From Rhizophagus irregularis (Eukaryota; Glomeromycota; Glomeromycetes; Glomerales; Glomeraceae): a stretch of DNA of 64,000 nucleotides. The position numbers were made by a program, and so were the translations under genes. The DNA is taken from assembly GCF_026210795.1 (NCBI RefSeq), contig NC_089447.1, forward strand, positions 2,606,501-2,670,500. The letters run 5' to 3'. Below, piece by piece: positions 23,925-36,278 of the stretch (position 1 is its first letter; the number at the start of each line of letters is the position of its first letter). The notes below the pieces were generated by a model. The model saw only the letters and a list, made by a program, of their open reading frames with translations. It was not told the origin of the DNA and did not search any database.

Positions 23925-24418
23925 GCCGTGTCAGGTGTTAACTGTAGAATGTAGACGTGTATAAGTATTTTTTTATGTTTATTAACAGGTATGCATCGAA
24001 ACTTTATTGTATTGGATTTAAAATTAAATAATTAAATTACTAATATACCTTTTCTACTTTAACAAGTACATTAAATTAAATAGGTCCGTGTCGAGGTGTT
24101 AATTGTAGACATGTATAAGTATTTTTTACTTAAAAATTATGTTTATTAAACAGGTATGCATCAAACTTTATTGTATTGGATTTAAAATTAAATAACTAAA
24201 TTACTAATATAACTTTTTCCCCTCTTTAACAAGTACATTAAATTAAATAGGTCCGTGTCGAGGTGTTAATTGTAGACGTGTATAAGTATTTTTTACTTGA
24301 AAATTATGTTTATTAAACAGGTATGCATCAAACTTTATTGTATTGGATTTAAAATTAAATAACTAAATTACTAATATAACTTTTTCCCCTCTTTAATAAG
24401 TACATTAAATTAAATGGG
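23925..24418. repeat. Three tandem copies of a unit of about 160-166 bp
   Basis: Units begin near 23925, 24085 and 24251 (CCGTGTCGAGGTGTTAATTG, then TAGAC...). The second and third are nearly identical; the first is more diverged. No coding content. The repeat lies 0.5 kb beyond the CACTA stop codon and may be its 3' end or an independent minisatellite. Confidence 0.75.
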
Positions 24419-25626
24419 TCTCGAGTTATTGTGTAATGGGTATGAAAAATAAGTTTTCCTAACTGTATCTTCTTTTCTTTATTTATTTTATTCTTTATTT
24501 ATTTTCGTTTTATATAGTTTCAGAAATATGAAATTAAACATTTTACTTTACTATAGAAATTATTTGTATCATTGGTTATTAGCATAGCCTTTAAAATGTA
24601 CACGAATTATTATTGAAATATAATCAAACCATATCGATATTGTATTTATATACTAAAAATATCATTATTATCAAATGTAAAAATGTAATTAAAATAATCT
24701 TTAATGCAAGTAAAAATGTATGCTATTTTTAATTAAAAGATACATAAAATATTATTTTATTTGAACTAAATTGACCTTTAAAACTACTAAAAATATATGT
24801 TATTTCTAATTGAAATATTATTAAAATATATGCAAAATACAATTGAATCATATTTATAATACACTGAAAATGGGCTTTAAATATACTTAAATATATATAA
24901 TAACACGAAATAAAATTATCCTGAAATTAAGTAGAAATTAATGACATAAAATTTGCACTTAAAATATACTTAAAGAGGCAAAATTTAAGGGTGTTTTATG
25001 AGCTTTTTACATATTAAATACAGTATATTTAAACATAATTTTAGCATTATTTATGGATATAAATATCTTACATAAAATATACTAAAATTATATTTAATTT
25101 ATACTTATAATATACATGATTATATAGTTAAATATTCTTAAAATTCAGTATATTTTCAGTATATTTTCAGTATGCGATTTTTCTTACTGGGAATTAGGAT
25201 TAGAATTATGGTTAGGGAATTAGAATTAGTGTTAAGATTAGAATTGTAGTTAGTGAATTAGGATTAGGGTTATAGGGTAAGGTTTAGGTTCGCTGGTATT
25301 GTTAAATTTGTTGATGTCATTTTAAAAAGTGAAATTTACAGTTATAAAAGTTATAAATTTTAATTTTTAGTACAGGTAATGTCACCTAGGTGACATCTCC
25401 TAGAGAGAAAGTTAGCAAAATTCATAATTTAATATACTAAAGAAAATTTAATAAAAGAAATATTTCTTATGTATAGCAAATATTAATTTTTTTTTTTTCA
25501 ATTTAATAATAAAAATAATTTATATTTACAATCTAATTAAATAGGTTTATTAAACTTATTATTAAATTCTAACATAAAATTTAACATACATTATATACAA
25601 TATACAAAATAAAATTAAAAATGTTG
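24419..25626. other. Intergenic DNA, repeat debris
   Basis: No gene. TATATTTTCAG is repeated three times at about 25146-25172, followed by TATGCGATTTTTCTTACTGG, which looks like the end of a transposon. Near 25200-25290 is TTAGGATTAGGGTTA-like sequence as at 7780. Near 25378 is the palindrome TGTCACCTAGGTGACA. Confidence 0.4.
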
Positions 25627-26763
25627 TTATGAACAATCAGTAATACAAGAATTTCCAAATAAATTTATCCACCATAATTGTGTATTACTTAGTAATCCCA
25701 ACAAAGTAAACAGGATTATTATTATAACCCCGCACAGACAAAACCATCCATGAATATATTTATGACCACTAACACTTTTTTCTCCTCTTAGATGCAATAT
25801 GTAAGCCAACAGGCTATTAATAGTCCAAATAGAACATACCACTATTAAATAAATTTAAAGGTTAATTAACATTAATACTGATGTATAAGATTGATTAATT
25901 ATAATAAAAATACCTGTAAGATATTTACTGCGGCATGCAAAACCTATTGGTTTAGTAAAGTAGGCCATGAGTACGGCCATCCAAGGCATTAACACCGAGA
26001 ATGCTGCAGTGAGCATTGTGTGAGCAATTTTAGAATTTAACATATCTTCTTTGAGTTTTTTAACACGAATTCTTTTACTTTCATTTCGTCCATTTTCTTC
26101 AACTTTTATTTCCATTATTTCTATTTCATCTTTTTCAGTTCTTTCCTCTTCGCTCTCTTCACTCTCTTCTTCCTTTGGTTCTTCAAAATAAAATTTGTGT
26201 CGTGGATCTTTAAAAACGACCCTCCCATTAAAAACCCTCACGCAGATCACTGGAATTGTCCACGCGAGAGCTAATGGGATGTAAGGCCAATCCTTGATGA
26301 TACAAGGATTTCCCACGGCACCTGTTGCTCTAGCGATCCCTGCGAAAATCCCAACAATTATATAATAAGCTGATGCCAAGCTTGATAATCTGTCCAGCAC
26401 CGTTGCTTCAGCAATACATTCCCTCATGTATTTCTTTTGATTTGGTGTAAGGTCCAATTCCATCGCATGATGGCCAAAAGGCCTATATAAGATAGTGTTT
26501 CCGTTTTGAATAAAACTATCTGATGGGAGCCAATATGCACACATTCCTTTTTCATTAATATTACAAAAGTAGAATAATCCTGAAAAAGGTGAGCCTAATG
26601 ACCGGAAAATCCATATAAGTTTATTCATTAAACCATTATCCGGTGCAGCTCCTATAGTCGCGATGGCTGGTAGGCAGCCTAAAACGTACTGTGGTATTGG
26701 ATCTTGTAATTTGAAAATTAGATTTAATAACAAAGTTTCTTCTGCGTCTACCGTTGACGTCAT
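25627..26763 (-). CDS. Multi-pass membrane protein of unknown function, two exons
   Basis: Exons 26763-25914 and 25841-25627 join in phase across a 72-bp GT..AG intron, giving 354 residues. The second exon does not start at the Met inside it but continues LTG-VVCSIW. About five or six hydrophobic segments are visible: SSLASAYYIIVGIFAGIA, WPYIPLALAWTIPVICV, HTMLTAAFSVLMPWMAVLM, IWTINSLLAYILHL and WFCLCGVIIIILFTLLGLL. Between the second and third lies a very acidic then basic loop (EEPKEEESEESEEER ... RNESKRIRVKKLKED), presumably cytoplasmic. No transporter or receptor signature was recognised. Proteins of this shape occur in families in these fungi, from general knowledge only. Confidence 0.75.
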
Positions 26764-29290
26764 TTTAAGGGAGGTTGAAAACGTACTTGGATGTAAAAAA
26801 AAATATATAATATATATAACTTAGAAACAAATGCCTGAATATTTATATATTAAAAAAAAATTTGCTTGTACATGCAAATAATGTATGGCAAAAAATTATA
26901 TCATGGCCAACTCTATATAAATTTTTTTACTTTATCATTTGTTTACATTTTTCCTTTTATTATTTATTATTTACAGATGAGAAAATTAAATAAAATTTTA
27001 ATTTTGGGTAACAAAAATGCAAATCATCGACAAAATATTTGGTTTAAATAAAAAAATGCTTCACTTTTTTTTTCAGAAGCAATTATTATTAAATTTACTA
27101 ATTGACAATTTATATGAAGCACTGTTTACAGTATTTACAACCGTTGAGAAACTATCAGTCGAATGGTTTTAAAATAGGTGAATTTAAGATAGAAACAAAC
27201 TCCAAAAAAAGAAAAATAAATGCCTCTTTGTCATGTCCCTTAAATTCATCACATTTTTTTTGTCTAACGGATCATTGCATACTGTATGATGTCAAATCAA
27301 GTTCAAATACGCCATCATAGTTGTACCAAATCTAAAATTCTTTTAATTGAACTTTTCCTTAGCAAGTAAGTATGAGCATCTGTTCTAAGATTCTATTTTT
27401 TTTGTGTATTGCATTAATATGTATTAATATTCTGAAGCAGAGATCAAATTTTGATTGGATATTTTACCTTCATCGGTTTTACAGTATGTTGATAAAAAAA
27501 ACTTTTTTTAATATTTAAACATCATAAATTCAATAAAGAAAACAACGATCGTGACTTCCGAGATTTAGTGGTTATGTAGTTATAAGATTATTTTCATAGT
27601 ATGCACATAAACTGCTCCTATTGTTGCTATTAATACATATCCTTTTAGATGAATTTTATTTTTAAAATGGAGCTCTCCGCACAACTTTCTATTTATGGAT
27701 AGATTTTTATGTTAATTGGTATTTTTACAATAAAGAAAAGAAAGATATCTTATCTTTTATCAACAGTTATGTAATCAATAAAGAAGAAAGAAATACAAAA
27801 CCTTAATAGATTTCTAATCTGTTTGTTTGATTTTTATTTAAAAAAAATAAATGTAGATGTCACATGAAAGTTGCGCCCTTTCCATTATTAAACTAACAAT
27901 AACCATTGATTTTTATGTCATGTAACAAACTGAAATTCCACATGAATGGGTAGATCTGTAGGCCATAATTTTATTTTTGTGTAATTGATTTGATGAAAAA
28001 GAATCATTTGTACAAAGTTAACTAAGATTATCGAAGCTCAACCTGGAATATCACAAATGTGGATGATGATGGAATCCTTCTTCTTTTATACGGCATATAA
28101 TCGTTTTGCTAATACAATTATTAAAAGGTTTGACAGCAAATTTAACATAAGCAAGTTTAGCATTGGATTATTTTGTTTCTCCTGAAATAGCAATACATAA
28201 TTGATACATATCATCATGATTCAGCATAGAAGCTTAAACATTCTTTCATTGTTTTCTTTCATCCTGGAATAAGTTCTAATCTAACATGATAATCGAACGG
28301 CCAATTAGAAATGAGATTTCCTTCTTGAATATAAGGAACGTTTTCTTCTAATGTGCTTTCACAACAAATTTAACAAACTTGTGCCTTCTTTCCAATGTAA
28401 TCAATCGTATTAACTAATAAATATTTTGTTTCCGGTTATTTTCTTTGAAATAATCATTGCAATATTATTATTAATAATAAATCTCATTAGAATTGAATCA
28501 GAATGCACACTTTCTGTTTCTTCATTTCTTTTGATGCCAAGAGTGTGTCAACGGCAACGCGTAAGAATAAAAAGCTAAAATGAAACCAGGAGAACGTCAG
28601 AAAATTGGGCGTAGAGGGGATTGGATACTTAGAAGTTAGAACTGTAGGCAACGGAGTTTAGGGCGGAGGAGGCGAAAATAAAGTAACTTTGTATAGGGCT
28701 TGGAATTGATTCTGAAAAAAAATCGAAACTACATCGATTCGATTTCTCACCAATTTTTACATATAAGCTCTAAATGCTGATTGTTTTTATATAAAAAGAT
28801 TTGATAAATCACTAACCCTGGCACCACAATACCTATAGCACATTTTCCCACTATTAATATAGCCGATAAGCAACTGAAACAAACATGTACTCAGGTACGG
28901 CTTTTTGGAAATAATGATTTTTTTAATATCGTTTTATAATAAGAAATAAAATTAAATGATATACTTAGAAAAGATAAAAGTACTAGAGACGGTACCTATT
29001 TGGATATTCTTCAAATTTTAATGTTTTAACAGATATAAATTTATTATTCAAATTACTTATGAGTTATGATATAGTCAATTTTATCCAAAGCATTCCGTAT
29101 TTTAAACATAATCTAAACTAAATTTATTCGTAAGAAGAGTATAATAATAGAATGGTTTTTTAATATTTATAAATATTTGTGTTACATATAAAAATACATT
29201 CACATAAAATTAAAATATATAAATATAATTGTATTTACATCACTAATTCACTATGATAAACACAAATCAAAGTTCCTTTATCATACACAA
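26764..29290. other. Intergenic DNA with decayed coding traces
   Basis: No intact gene. Around 28260-28450 on the minus strand, stop-riddled sequence still reads like protein (STLEENVPYIQEGNLISNWP). Around 28576-28640 on the plus strand is MKPGERQKIGRRGDWILRS, then a stop. These are probably remnants of multicopy genes but cannot be assigned. Confidence 0.35.
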
Positions 29291-29989
29291 TTAGATTTTG
29301 TCAATGTTTCGCTCAAATCTTCTTATTTTCAACCTTGATTTATTATCGATTACTTTTACTACTTCATTAAATCTCACCCTAACATTTCGTTTATTATTCT
29401 CAACTTGAAAATTATTTTCTCGAAGAGTAGTTCTAACATTTTCTTGTTGGTAGGTATCAAATCTTTGACGATAAGAAATTCTCCTCTCCTCTTTTTTATT
29501 AAGATAATCTTGATGTTTTATTACTAAAAGTAAAGGTTTCAATTTCGGTTTATATTCTTGTAGATTACAATTCGAATCAACATTTATAGGATTTAATGAA
29601 GTATTTGCATTTTTATGTTGTTGATTCGAAAATGAATCATTAGTAATCGGATTTCTTTTCCCTCCCCGTAGAGATAAAATTGAACAAGAAATTGATTTAT
29701 GACGAAGCATGCAAATAATTAAAAATGTGATTAAAGAGATTAATGAGATTATTACACAAAAGATTGATCCGAAAATGATAATATCTTGATTATCGTGATA
29801 TGTAGTAATATGAGATAAAGTTGTAGTTTTGGATACAGAAGTGAAACGAGAAGTTAAAGTGATGTAATCTTGTTCGCGTCGTTTCTTAAGAGAGGTAGTA
29901 AACAAATCTTGTAAACGTGTATTAATAATATGTTTAATATCTGAATTAATAACGAACATGATGAAAAATGAAAAAATTATTTTATTCAT
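29291..29989 (-). CDS. Single-pass membrane protein with long basic cytoplasmic tail
   Basis: A single-exon gene of 232 codons. Residues 1-16 (MNKIIFSFFIMFVINS) form a hydrophobic leader. The next roughly 55 residues, rich in Ser and Thr, would be outside. One membrane span follows at about residues 70-93 (IIIFGSIFCVIISLISLITF). The remaining 140 residues are strongly basic and contain RVRFNEVVKVI, which fits the RVxF docking motif for protein phosphatase 1. That role is inferred from a short motif and may be chance. No other family is recognised. A TATA-like stretch lies about 120 bp upstream. Confidence 0.65.
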   Translation of the reverse strand: MNKIIFSFFIMFVINSDIKHIINTRLQDLFTTSLKKRREQDYITLTSRFTSVSKTTTLSHITTYHDNQDIIIFGSIFCVIISLISLITFLIICMLRHKSISCSILSLRGGKRNPITNDSFSNQQHKNANTSLNPINVDSNCNLQEYKPKLKPLLLVIKHQDYLNKKEERRISYRQRFDTYQQENVRTTLRENNFQVENNKRNVRVRFNEVVKVIDNKSRLKIRRFERNIDKI

Positions 29990-31787
29990 GTAAACAAAAT
30001 AAAAAAAGAATAAAGTAAAAGTAAATTGAGATTTGAGAACAGAATAAATCTTGCAATTATTTCTTTTTTTTTTTATCGAAAATGAGGTTTTTTTTTGTCA
30101 GATTTTAGCCCAATATATATATATTAATGCGTAGTAAAGAACAAGAACTGATTGCGTTAATTACATATAACCCTACATAATCATATAATAATATAAAGTT
30201 TAATCAATACATATGTATGTTGATGCTTTTTCATTGTTTTATATAGTAGTTTTTTTTCTTTAAAGTTCTAATGTATTATGATTTAAAAAGTAATAATGTA
30301 AAAAGCAGGAGATTATCATTATAACTTTTTTATATGTAAAAGAGTTCTGATTGGTGGGCGAAATCCCTGATGCAATTTTTCAAACTCAATTCCAAGTTCT
30401 AACGTAATCAAAATTTATTACTAAGTGTTTCCAGAAAATTAATCTATATTTTAGAACAATAATTAAAACTCCTGCTAAAATTTTTTTTTTTAAGTAATTT
30501 TAATTGAACATCACACTCATTTCAGTCTAACCTTATCATTAAAATTGATCAATTAATTTTTTTCCCGCTTTTTTTTATAAGTTGATAAGTGTTACTTAAA
30601 TTAATCATTAACAAATAGCAAAAAACGCACATAATATATATGTACACTATTTCTTATACACAATTATTATATTGTGAAATAATGTAGGAGTATAAAAATA
30701 AATGATGTTAATCATAGGGCAAATGAAAATCTTTATATGGAACATAGGTGAATCACGTATTGAAATGAGTACAAATATAAAAGTTATTTTTAATTGTGGG
30801 AAAGATTGAAAGAGGCGAGACCAAAATCATGTTTACTAAAATATAAAATAATATGGAGTAGGATATTCTTAAATTTAGGAGGGATATTCAAGATGTGCGG
30901 AACAAAATTATTATTTAGTCTACTATAATAGGAAAGAAATCACGCCACTGTGAAATAAATACAATATTTATAATGATATAAATTTATTAGATACATGAGT
31001 TCAAATGAAACTTTTAATGATATTTGTTTGACAATAGTATTATTTACGATGCACCATTAAATTTTGTTTGTTGGCCAGCATAAAGTATTTGATGATCATT
31101 TATTTGACTCCTCATCGATCTAACCAATAACATTCGTTTATAAGGGAAAGAATGTAAGATGGTAGCGATATTGTAACCATAATAATCTTATGCCATTAAA
31201 ATCACAACGCAACATACACTTTGTGTAATTATACGGTTGAGTGTAGATACGAACAAATTTTAATTTCCGATCCATTCACGTTCTATTTATTCTATTCTAT
31301 TTATTGTTTATTTATTTATTTTAAAATGAAAGTTTCTAAAAAAAAAAATTCGTGTAATTTGATGCGAGTTTTTTAATAGCCCATTCTTGTTACGAGAGAA
31401 CAATTATTGGAAACAAACCAATTCAAAGTGCTCTCGTAAACAATTCAAATGAACTAAAACAAAAAAAAATACCGTTTATGGAATAAATTTTTTCGCGTGA
31501 TCAGGAGTAATTTCTTGTACTGAGATCGAGATGTTTAGCTCGTGTAATTTTCAACATTTTTCTTTTTTTCCTTTTACAAAATTTTTTTATATAAATTATC
31601 ATGAAATTCTCCTTCTACCATTTCTTTAGTATCTCCCTGGAGTACATTCAAAGAGAAGTAATAACTTCATATAATTTATATATAATTCTAGGATTTATAT
31701 AATTTATATTTTAAACGTATTTATTTATAGCATATAAATACAAAATTTCTCTTTGTCTCTTCTTTTTTACTAAATAATTAATAAAAG
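29990..31787. promoter_or_regulatory. Intergenic region; TATA-like box before the first DUF3455 gene
   Basis: No gene seen. CATATAAATACAAAATTTCT at 31731-31750 places a TATA-like element about 50 bp before the ATG at 31788, followed by a pyrimidine-rich stretch typical of fungal transcription starts. It divides two divergent genes (29291-29989 minus, 31788 onward plus). Confidence 0.4.
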
Positions 31788-32802
31788 ATGGCATTAAAGA
31801 TATCATTAGTTTTATTATTCGTTTTACTTTTATCAAAATCATTGTTCGTTGACTCTTCTCCAATGTTCAAACGTGATGATGATGAAAAATGTGGTATTAC
31901 TAAAAACTCAAGTACGAATAATTTTATTATTATATCAACATTTATTTATATGTCAAATTATCAAAATGCTAATTAATTATATTTAAAAAGGGGAACCAAA
32001 AGGTTTGCCATCTATTCTTAACCCTGCTGCCAAATTTAAATTCTTACTTTATGCTGCGGGAGATCAAATATATAAATGCAACACAACGACTCCTCAAAAA
32101 TCTTGGGATTTAGGTAATTATAAAGCTAAAGCGTAAAGATTCTTTGAACTTAACACGTCGCGTAATATTAATATATATATCTACGTAATTTTTTTTTTAA
32201 TAAAGTTGGACCCAAAGCTAAACTTTTTGTTAATCCCCAAAAAGTCGTTGGAGATCATTACTTCCAACCAACTCGTATGTATTATGATGTTGATAACACA
32301 TATATATTATTATTATTAAAGTGTATTAAATAAATATATATATTATGATTTTTTAATTAGCTGTTAACGGAGGTAGAGCTACTTGGAACTCAACACTTGA
32401 TTGTGATCATTCTAGTGTTATTGGAAGAATTATTCAAACATATCCTGTTGAACCTGAAAATATTCCATGGCTCTTAATTCAAACAACTGTAAGCATTTAT
32501 TTATTAATTATTTTTCAATGTATATATTTTTGTAATTGTATTAATTGTAATTAATTTAATTGTAGAAAAATGAAGGTGAAAATGGAGCTTTTAGTGATGT
32601 CAAATTTGTAGTTCGTACAAACACTAAAGGTGGCGTTCCTCCCCCAATAGGAGAATGTAAGTTTTATTTATAAAATAATATAATTTTAATAAGAAATTCT
32701 ATAAATTAAATTCTTTTACTTCTAAAAATAGGCGGAAATAAATATTCCAATAATGAATTATTCAAAAGCTATTATACTACTCAATATTGGTATTATCATT
32801 AA
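31788..32802 (+). CDS. Secreted DUF3455 protein, copy 1, six exons
   Basis: Exons: 31788-31911, 31991-32113, 32206-32274, 32361-32488, 32566-32656 and 32732-32802. All are in phase and give 201 residues. The N-terminus is a signal peptide (MALKISLVLLFVLLLSKSLF, then cleavage near VDSSP). The body matches the DUF3455 pattern: KFKFLLYAAGDQIYKC, VVGDHYFQPT, PVNGGRATWNS, IPWLLIQTT and FVVRTNTKGGVPPPIGEC. The biochemical role of the family is not known to me. A secreted or cell-surface protein is inferred. It forms a head-to-tail pair with the next gene, from which it differs by two extra introns. Confidence 0.88.
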
Positions 32803-33347
32803 TTATGATTTATTACACATATAATACTTATACATTCATAGACAATTTTTATGATTTAATATGATACTATGTCGATTTTTCTATTAACTTTTCTAAATTC
32901 GTCGACAATGTCCGAATTACCCTAATTTTTTTTAGCTCAGAATCTCATAATATTTTAAATAGACAGTTAGATTACTAATATTTTTTTTTAAATTTAGTTA
33001 TTTATGGCGTAATTATTTATAAATAGTATATTTCGTCATTTTTTATACTTTTACAATGGGTTTCCGTTTTAAACTCCTTTGACGGTAGATCTTACATTTC
33101 TGGTAAAACCGTAAAAATTAAAGCCCCAATTATTAATAAAAGAAATTGCCGCAATATTCTCTTTTCTCGTTTTTATTAACTTAAACCGCTATTCGAATTA
33201 AATCAAATGAGTAGCTAAGCCATGCCAAGAATTCGCTTTTTTTTTCACAAGAAAAATTTTTCTATAAATCTCTGTGGAAAATTTTAGTGTTTCGTGAAAT
33301 AAAAAATCAATTTTTTTTTTTAAAAAAAAAACCAAAAAAAAAAAAAA
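32803..33347. other. Intergenic spacer of the DUF3455 pair
   Basis: No gene. Poly-T and poly-A tracts lie immediately before the second start codon (33310-33347). Confidence 0.5.
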
Positions 33348-34193
33348 ATGATCAAAGTCCCATTATTATTCGTATTCATATTAGTGACATCTTTATATTC
33401 ACTAAATGAAGCACATTATTTACCTTATCAAAAAATAATTGGTACCAAAACTAGTGAGTCATTATATTTATTTATGAGAAGTATATTTCTTCCTCTTCTA
33501 AAAAAATTCTTTTTCTCTATGTAGAACAACCAATTATTGATTTGCCAAAGAATATTACAATTCCGACCGATCGTAATTTTAAATTCGTATTATATGGTCA
33601 TGGTTATCAAATTTATCAATGCAGTTCCGAAAATAAAACTTGGACATTAGGTAAATATTCGCGTATTAAGTCACGTGTATAATTACATTCTATTGACTAT
33701 TTACTCACATCGACATGTTTCTTGTAGTTACACCTGTAGCAAATTTAATTAATGATAAAAACACCGAAAAATTCACTCCATATTATTATATTGCCAAACA
33801 TTATTTCGTAAAAGAACGTAAGTATTATGATTTAAGTATATGATTTAATTACGTTCGAATTTCGAATTACATAAAATAAAATTTTTTATATGTACAGCAA
33901 TTAATGGAGGACGTCCAACATGGGAATCAATTATAAAAGGTGATAATTCCAAAGTTACAACTAAAATAATAGCTACGAGTGCTTCTCCTGATAACCCAAA
34001 GAAAAATGTTCCATGGCTGGTAACTCAAACAACCGCCAATTCTGGTAATGGTGTTTTTGCTGATATTACTCATATAATTCGCGTAAATACAATCAAGGGA
34101 ATTGCTCCTCCTATTGAAGATTGTGGAGTAAAATATAAAGATAAAGATTTATATTATAGTGAATATTATACTGATTATTGGTTTTATCATTAG
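33348..34193 (+). CDS. Secreted DUF3455 protein, copy 2, four exons
   Basis: Exons: 33348-33453, 33525-33650, 33728-33817 and 33898-34193, in phase, 205 residues. The signal peptide is MIKVPLLFVFILVTSLYSLN. The same landmarks as copy 1 appear: FKFVLYGHGYQIYQC, AINGGRPTWES-like (PINGGRPTWES), VPWLVTQTT, THIIRVNTIKGIAPPIEDCG and a final YWFYH. The first three introns fall at the same places and phases as in copy 1. The last exon here is continuous where copy 1 has two introns. The proteins are clearly diverged, so the duplication is not recent. Confidence 0.87.
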
Positions 34194-34686
34194 AATTATA
34201 AATTATTAGTGATCTTATTTATACTATATCCACATGTACATTTTCTGCACTAATATTTTTTTTAATAAACTAATCGCGCAATTTAACAAACATATCTGAT
34301 ATGACTAACGAATACCTTCTTGTGCTACCAATAATGGAGCGTGGCAAAATTGACAAATGTTCTCAGCGAGACTATGATTAATAATTAAATCCGATTAAAA
34401 ATCTTTTTTTCTTTTGTGTGAGAATTTTTTATGTTGTCCATTGCATCATCATTCAAGTTTCCGTTGTTCTGTGATGATATAATTTTTGATAGTACGAAGG
34501 TTTATGTAGTAAAGAAACGCCACAACGGCAACTTCCGAAACTTTCGAATAATGATTTGCAAAATTTCACAAGCACAACAAGCATTAATACTTAATAAATG
34601 ACCGTCGATCTAACACGGAATGTTTCACAAGATTACCTTTATAAATTTTTTTTTTAATTTTTTTTTCTTCTCTTTAAAATTTGACA
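34194..34686. other. Intergenic DNA
   Basis: No gene seen. A pyrimidine-rich stretch (34648-34675) lies directly before the heme lyase start. Confidence 0.5.
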
Positions 34687-35684
34687 ATGTCTTCTAGTAA
34701 TATTCCTACAGGATGTCCCATGCATGAAAAAGCACAAGATTCTCAGAATGAAACATTATATAATAATTCCTTAAAAAATGCTTCTAATAAAAGTTGTCCA
34801 ATTGTACATTCAGGGGATGCTCTTTCACCAGATAATCAAATGCCACATTTATCTCAAGAACAAGTACCTGGACAACGAATATATCTTCCAACTGAACGTG
34901 TTATTTCTTCAATTCCAAAAGCCAAAAGTTCTGATTATTGGGAATATCCTTCTCCGCAACAATTTTATAGTGCTTTAGTTAGGAAAGGCTGGGAAACTCC
35001 TGAAGAAAGCATTGAAACTATGGTTGATATACATAACTTTTTGAATGAAAGAGCTTGGAATGAGATTATTAGATGGGAGAAAATGAAAAAGTGGTACGTA
35101 ATTAATATAATTTAATTGATTTGGTAGGTGATATAATAATCGATTTTGGTTGATATAATTCATTTGATATTTTTTAATAAGAAAATTTGATTTTAATGTA
35201 GTCAATATAATATATTCATTCTTTTTCTCTTCTACTATTTGCATATTTAAAAGCAATTGTAATGAACCAAAATTATTACGTTTTAGAGGTCGACCGCAAG
35301 AACTTAGCCCAAAAGCTCGAATATTACAATGGGCATCAAAAATATTTCCTTCATTAGGGTAAAAGTTCTATTTTTTTTTTTGTTTTAAGTGTATTAATTA
35401 TTCCTTCTTAACTTTTCTTATACTTTAATTTTAGCACACCACCACCTTTCGATCGTCATGATTGGACAATTGATAGATGTGGTAGAGAAGTACGTTATGT
35501 AATTGATTATTATTCAGCACCTGATGAAGGTGATAATCCTGTATTTTACCTTGACGTACGGCCAGCATTGGACTCTATCGATAGTGTCGTTGATAGGATT
35601 AAAGTTGCTACTAAAGAAACGTTTGCGCAACTTAGAGAAAGAGCGAAAGCTGCAAGACAGGAAAATGAGGTCGATAGATCATGA
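34687..35684 (+). CDS. CYC3: Holocytochrome c-type synthase (cytochrome c/c1 heme lyase)
   Basis: It attaches heme covalently to the CxxCH site of apocytochrome c (or c1) in the mitochondrial intermembrane space. Exons 34687-35093, 35254-35358 and 35435-35684 join in phase, giving 253 residues. Two Cys-Pro heme-regulatory motifs sit near the N-terminus (TGCPMHE and KSCPIVHSG). The core shows [74 protein letters not shown] and [20 protein letters not shown], the classic family blocks including the His of the heme-binding site. The start is the ATG at 34687, since TTG at 34681 is only an in-frame upstream codon. Whether it serves cytochrome c, c1 or both cannot be told. Confidence 0.93.
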
Positions 35685-36278
35685 TTTAGATTCGCATTAT
35701 TTGATACGACTTTGAAAATATTTTTTCATAATAGATTGATTAATTTAAAAATTAGTAAATTCTTCCAAAAAATATTAATAAAATATACAAAATGGAGTAT
35801 ACCTAATCATGAGTGTCCTACGCTTACGCTTCGTACAATTATTACGATTATAAATTTAAATAATTTTCTTTCTTTTTCTTAATTGATGAAAAGGCGCGTA
35901 AAGTCGGCCGACAAGATATAATCATGTGATCTCTGTAATTAATTTTTCAGCCCTTTATTTTAAACCAATTATATTAAACTCTCAATGACCTTATTAGCCT
36001 ATTAAGACCAGTTATAAAATTCCAAAATTAGTAAAACTGTAATTTATATTGTTTGTATCACAATAATTACTAGAAAAAAAATTATAAAAAACGCAACTTT
36101 TACTGAAACACAATAACAAAAGAAATAATAATAATGAATTTCTTTCATTCTTTCCAGGAATCCAAAAATCTAAATCTTTCATTGTTCTTATATAGCTGTT
36201 AGTTTTGTATTAGAAAAATTAGAAAAATAAATATTAACAAAAAATAATTGTTTTAAAATAATTATTTTTTTTTTTTGA
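35685..36278. other. Intergenic DNA
   Basis: No gene seen; it separates the heme lyase and the kinase. Confidence 0.5.
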
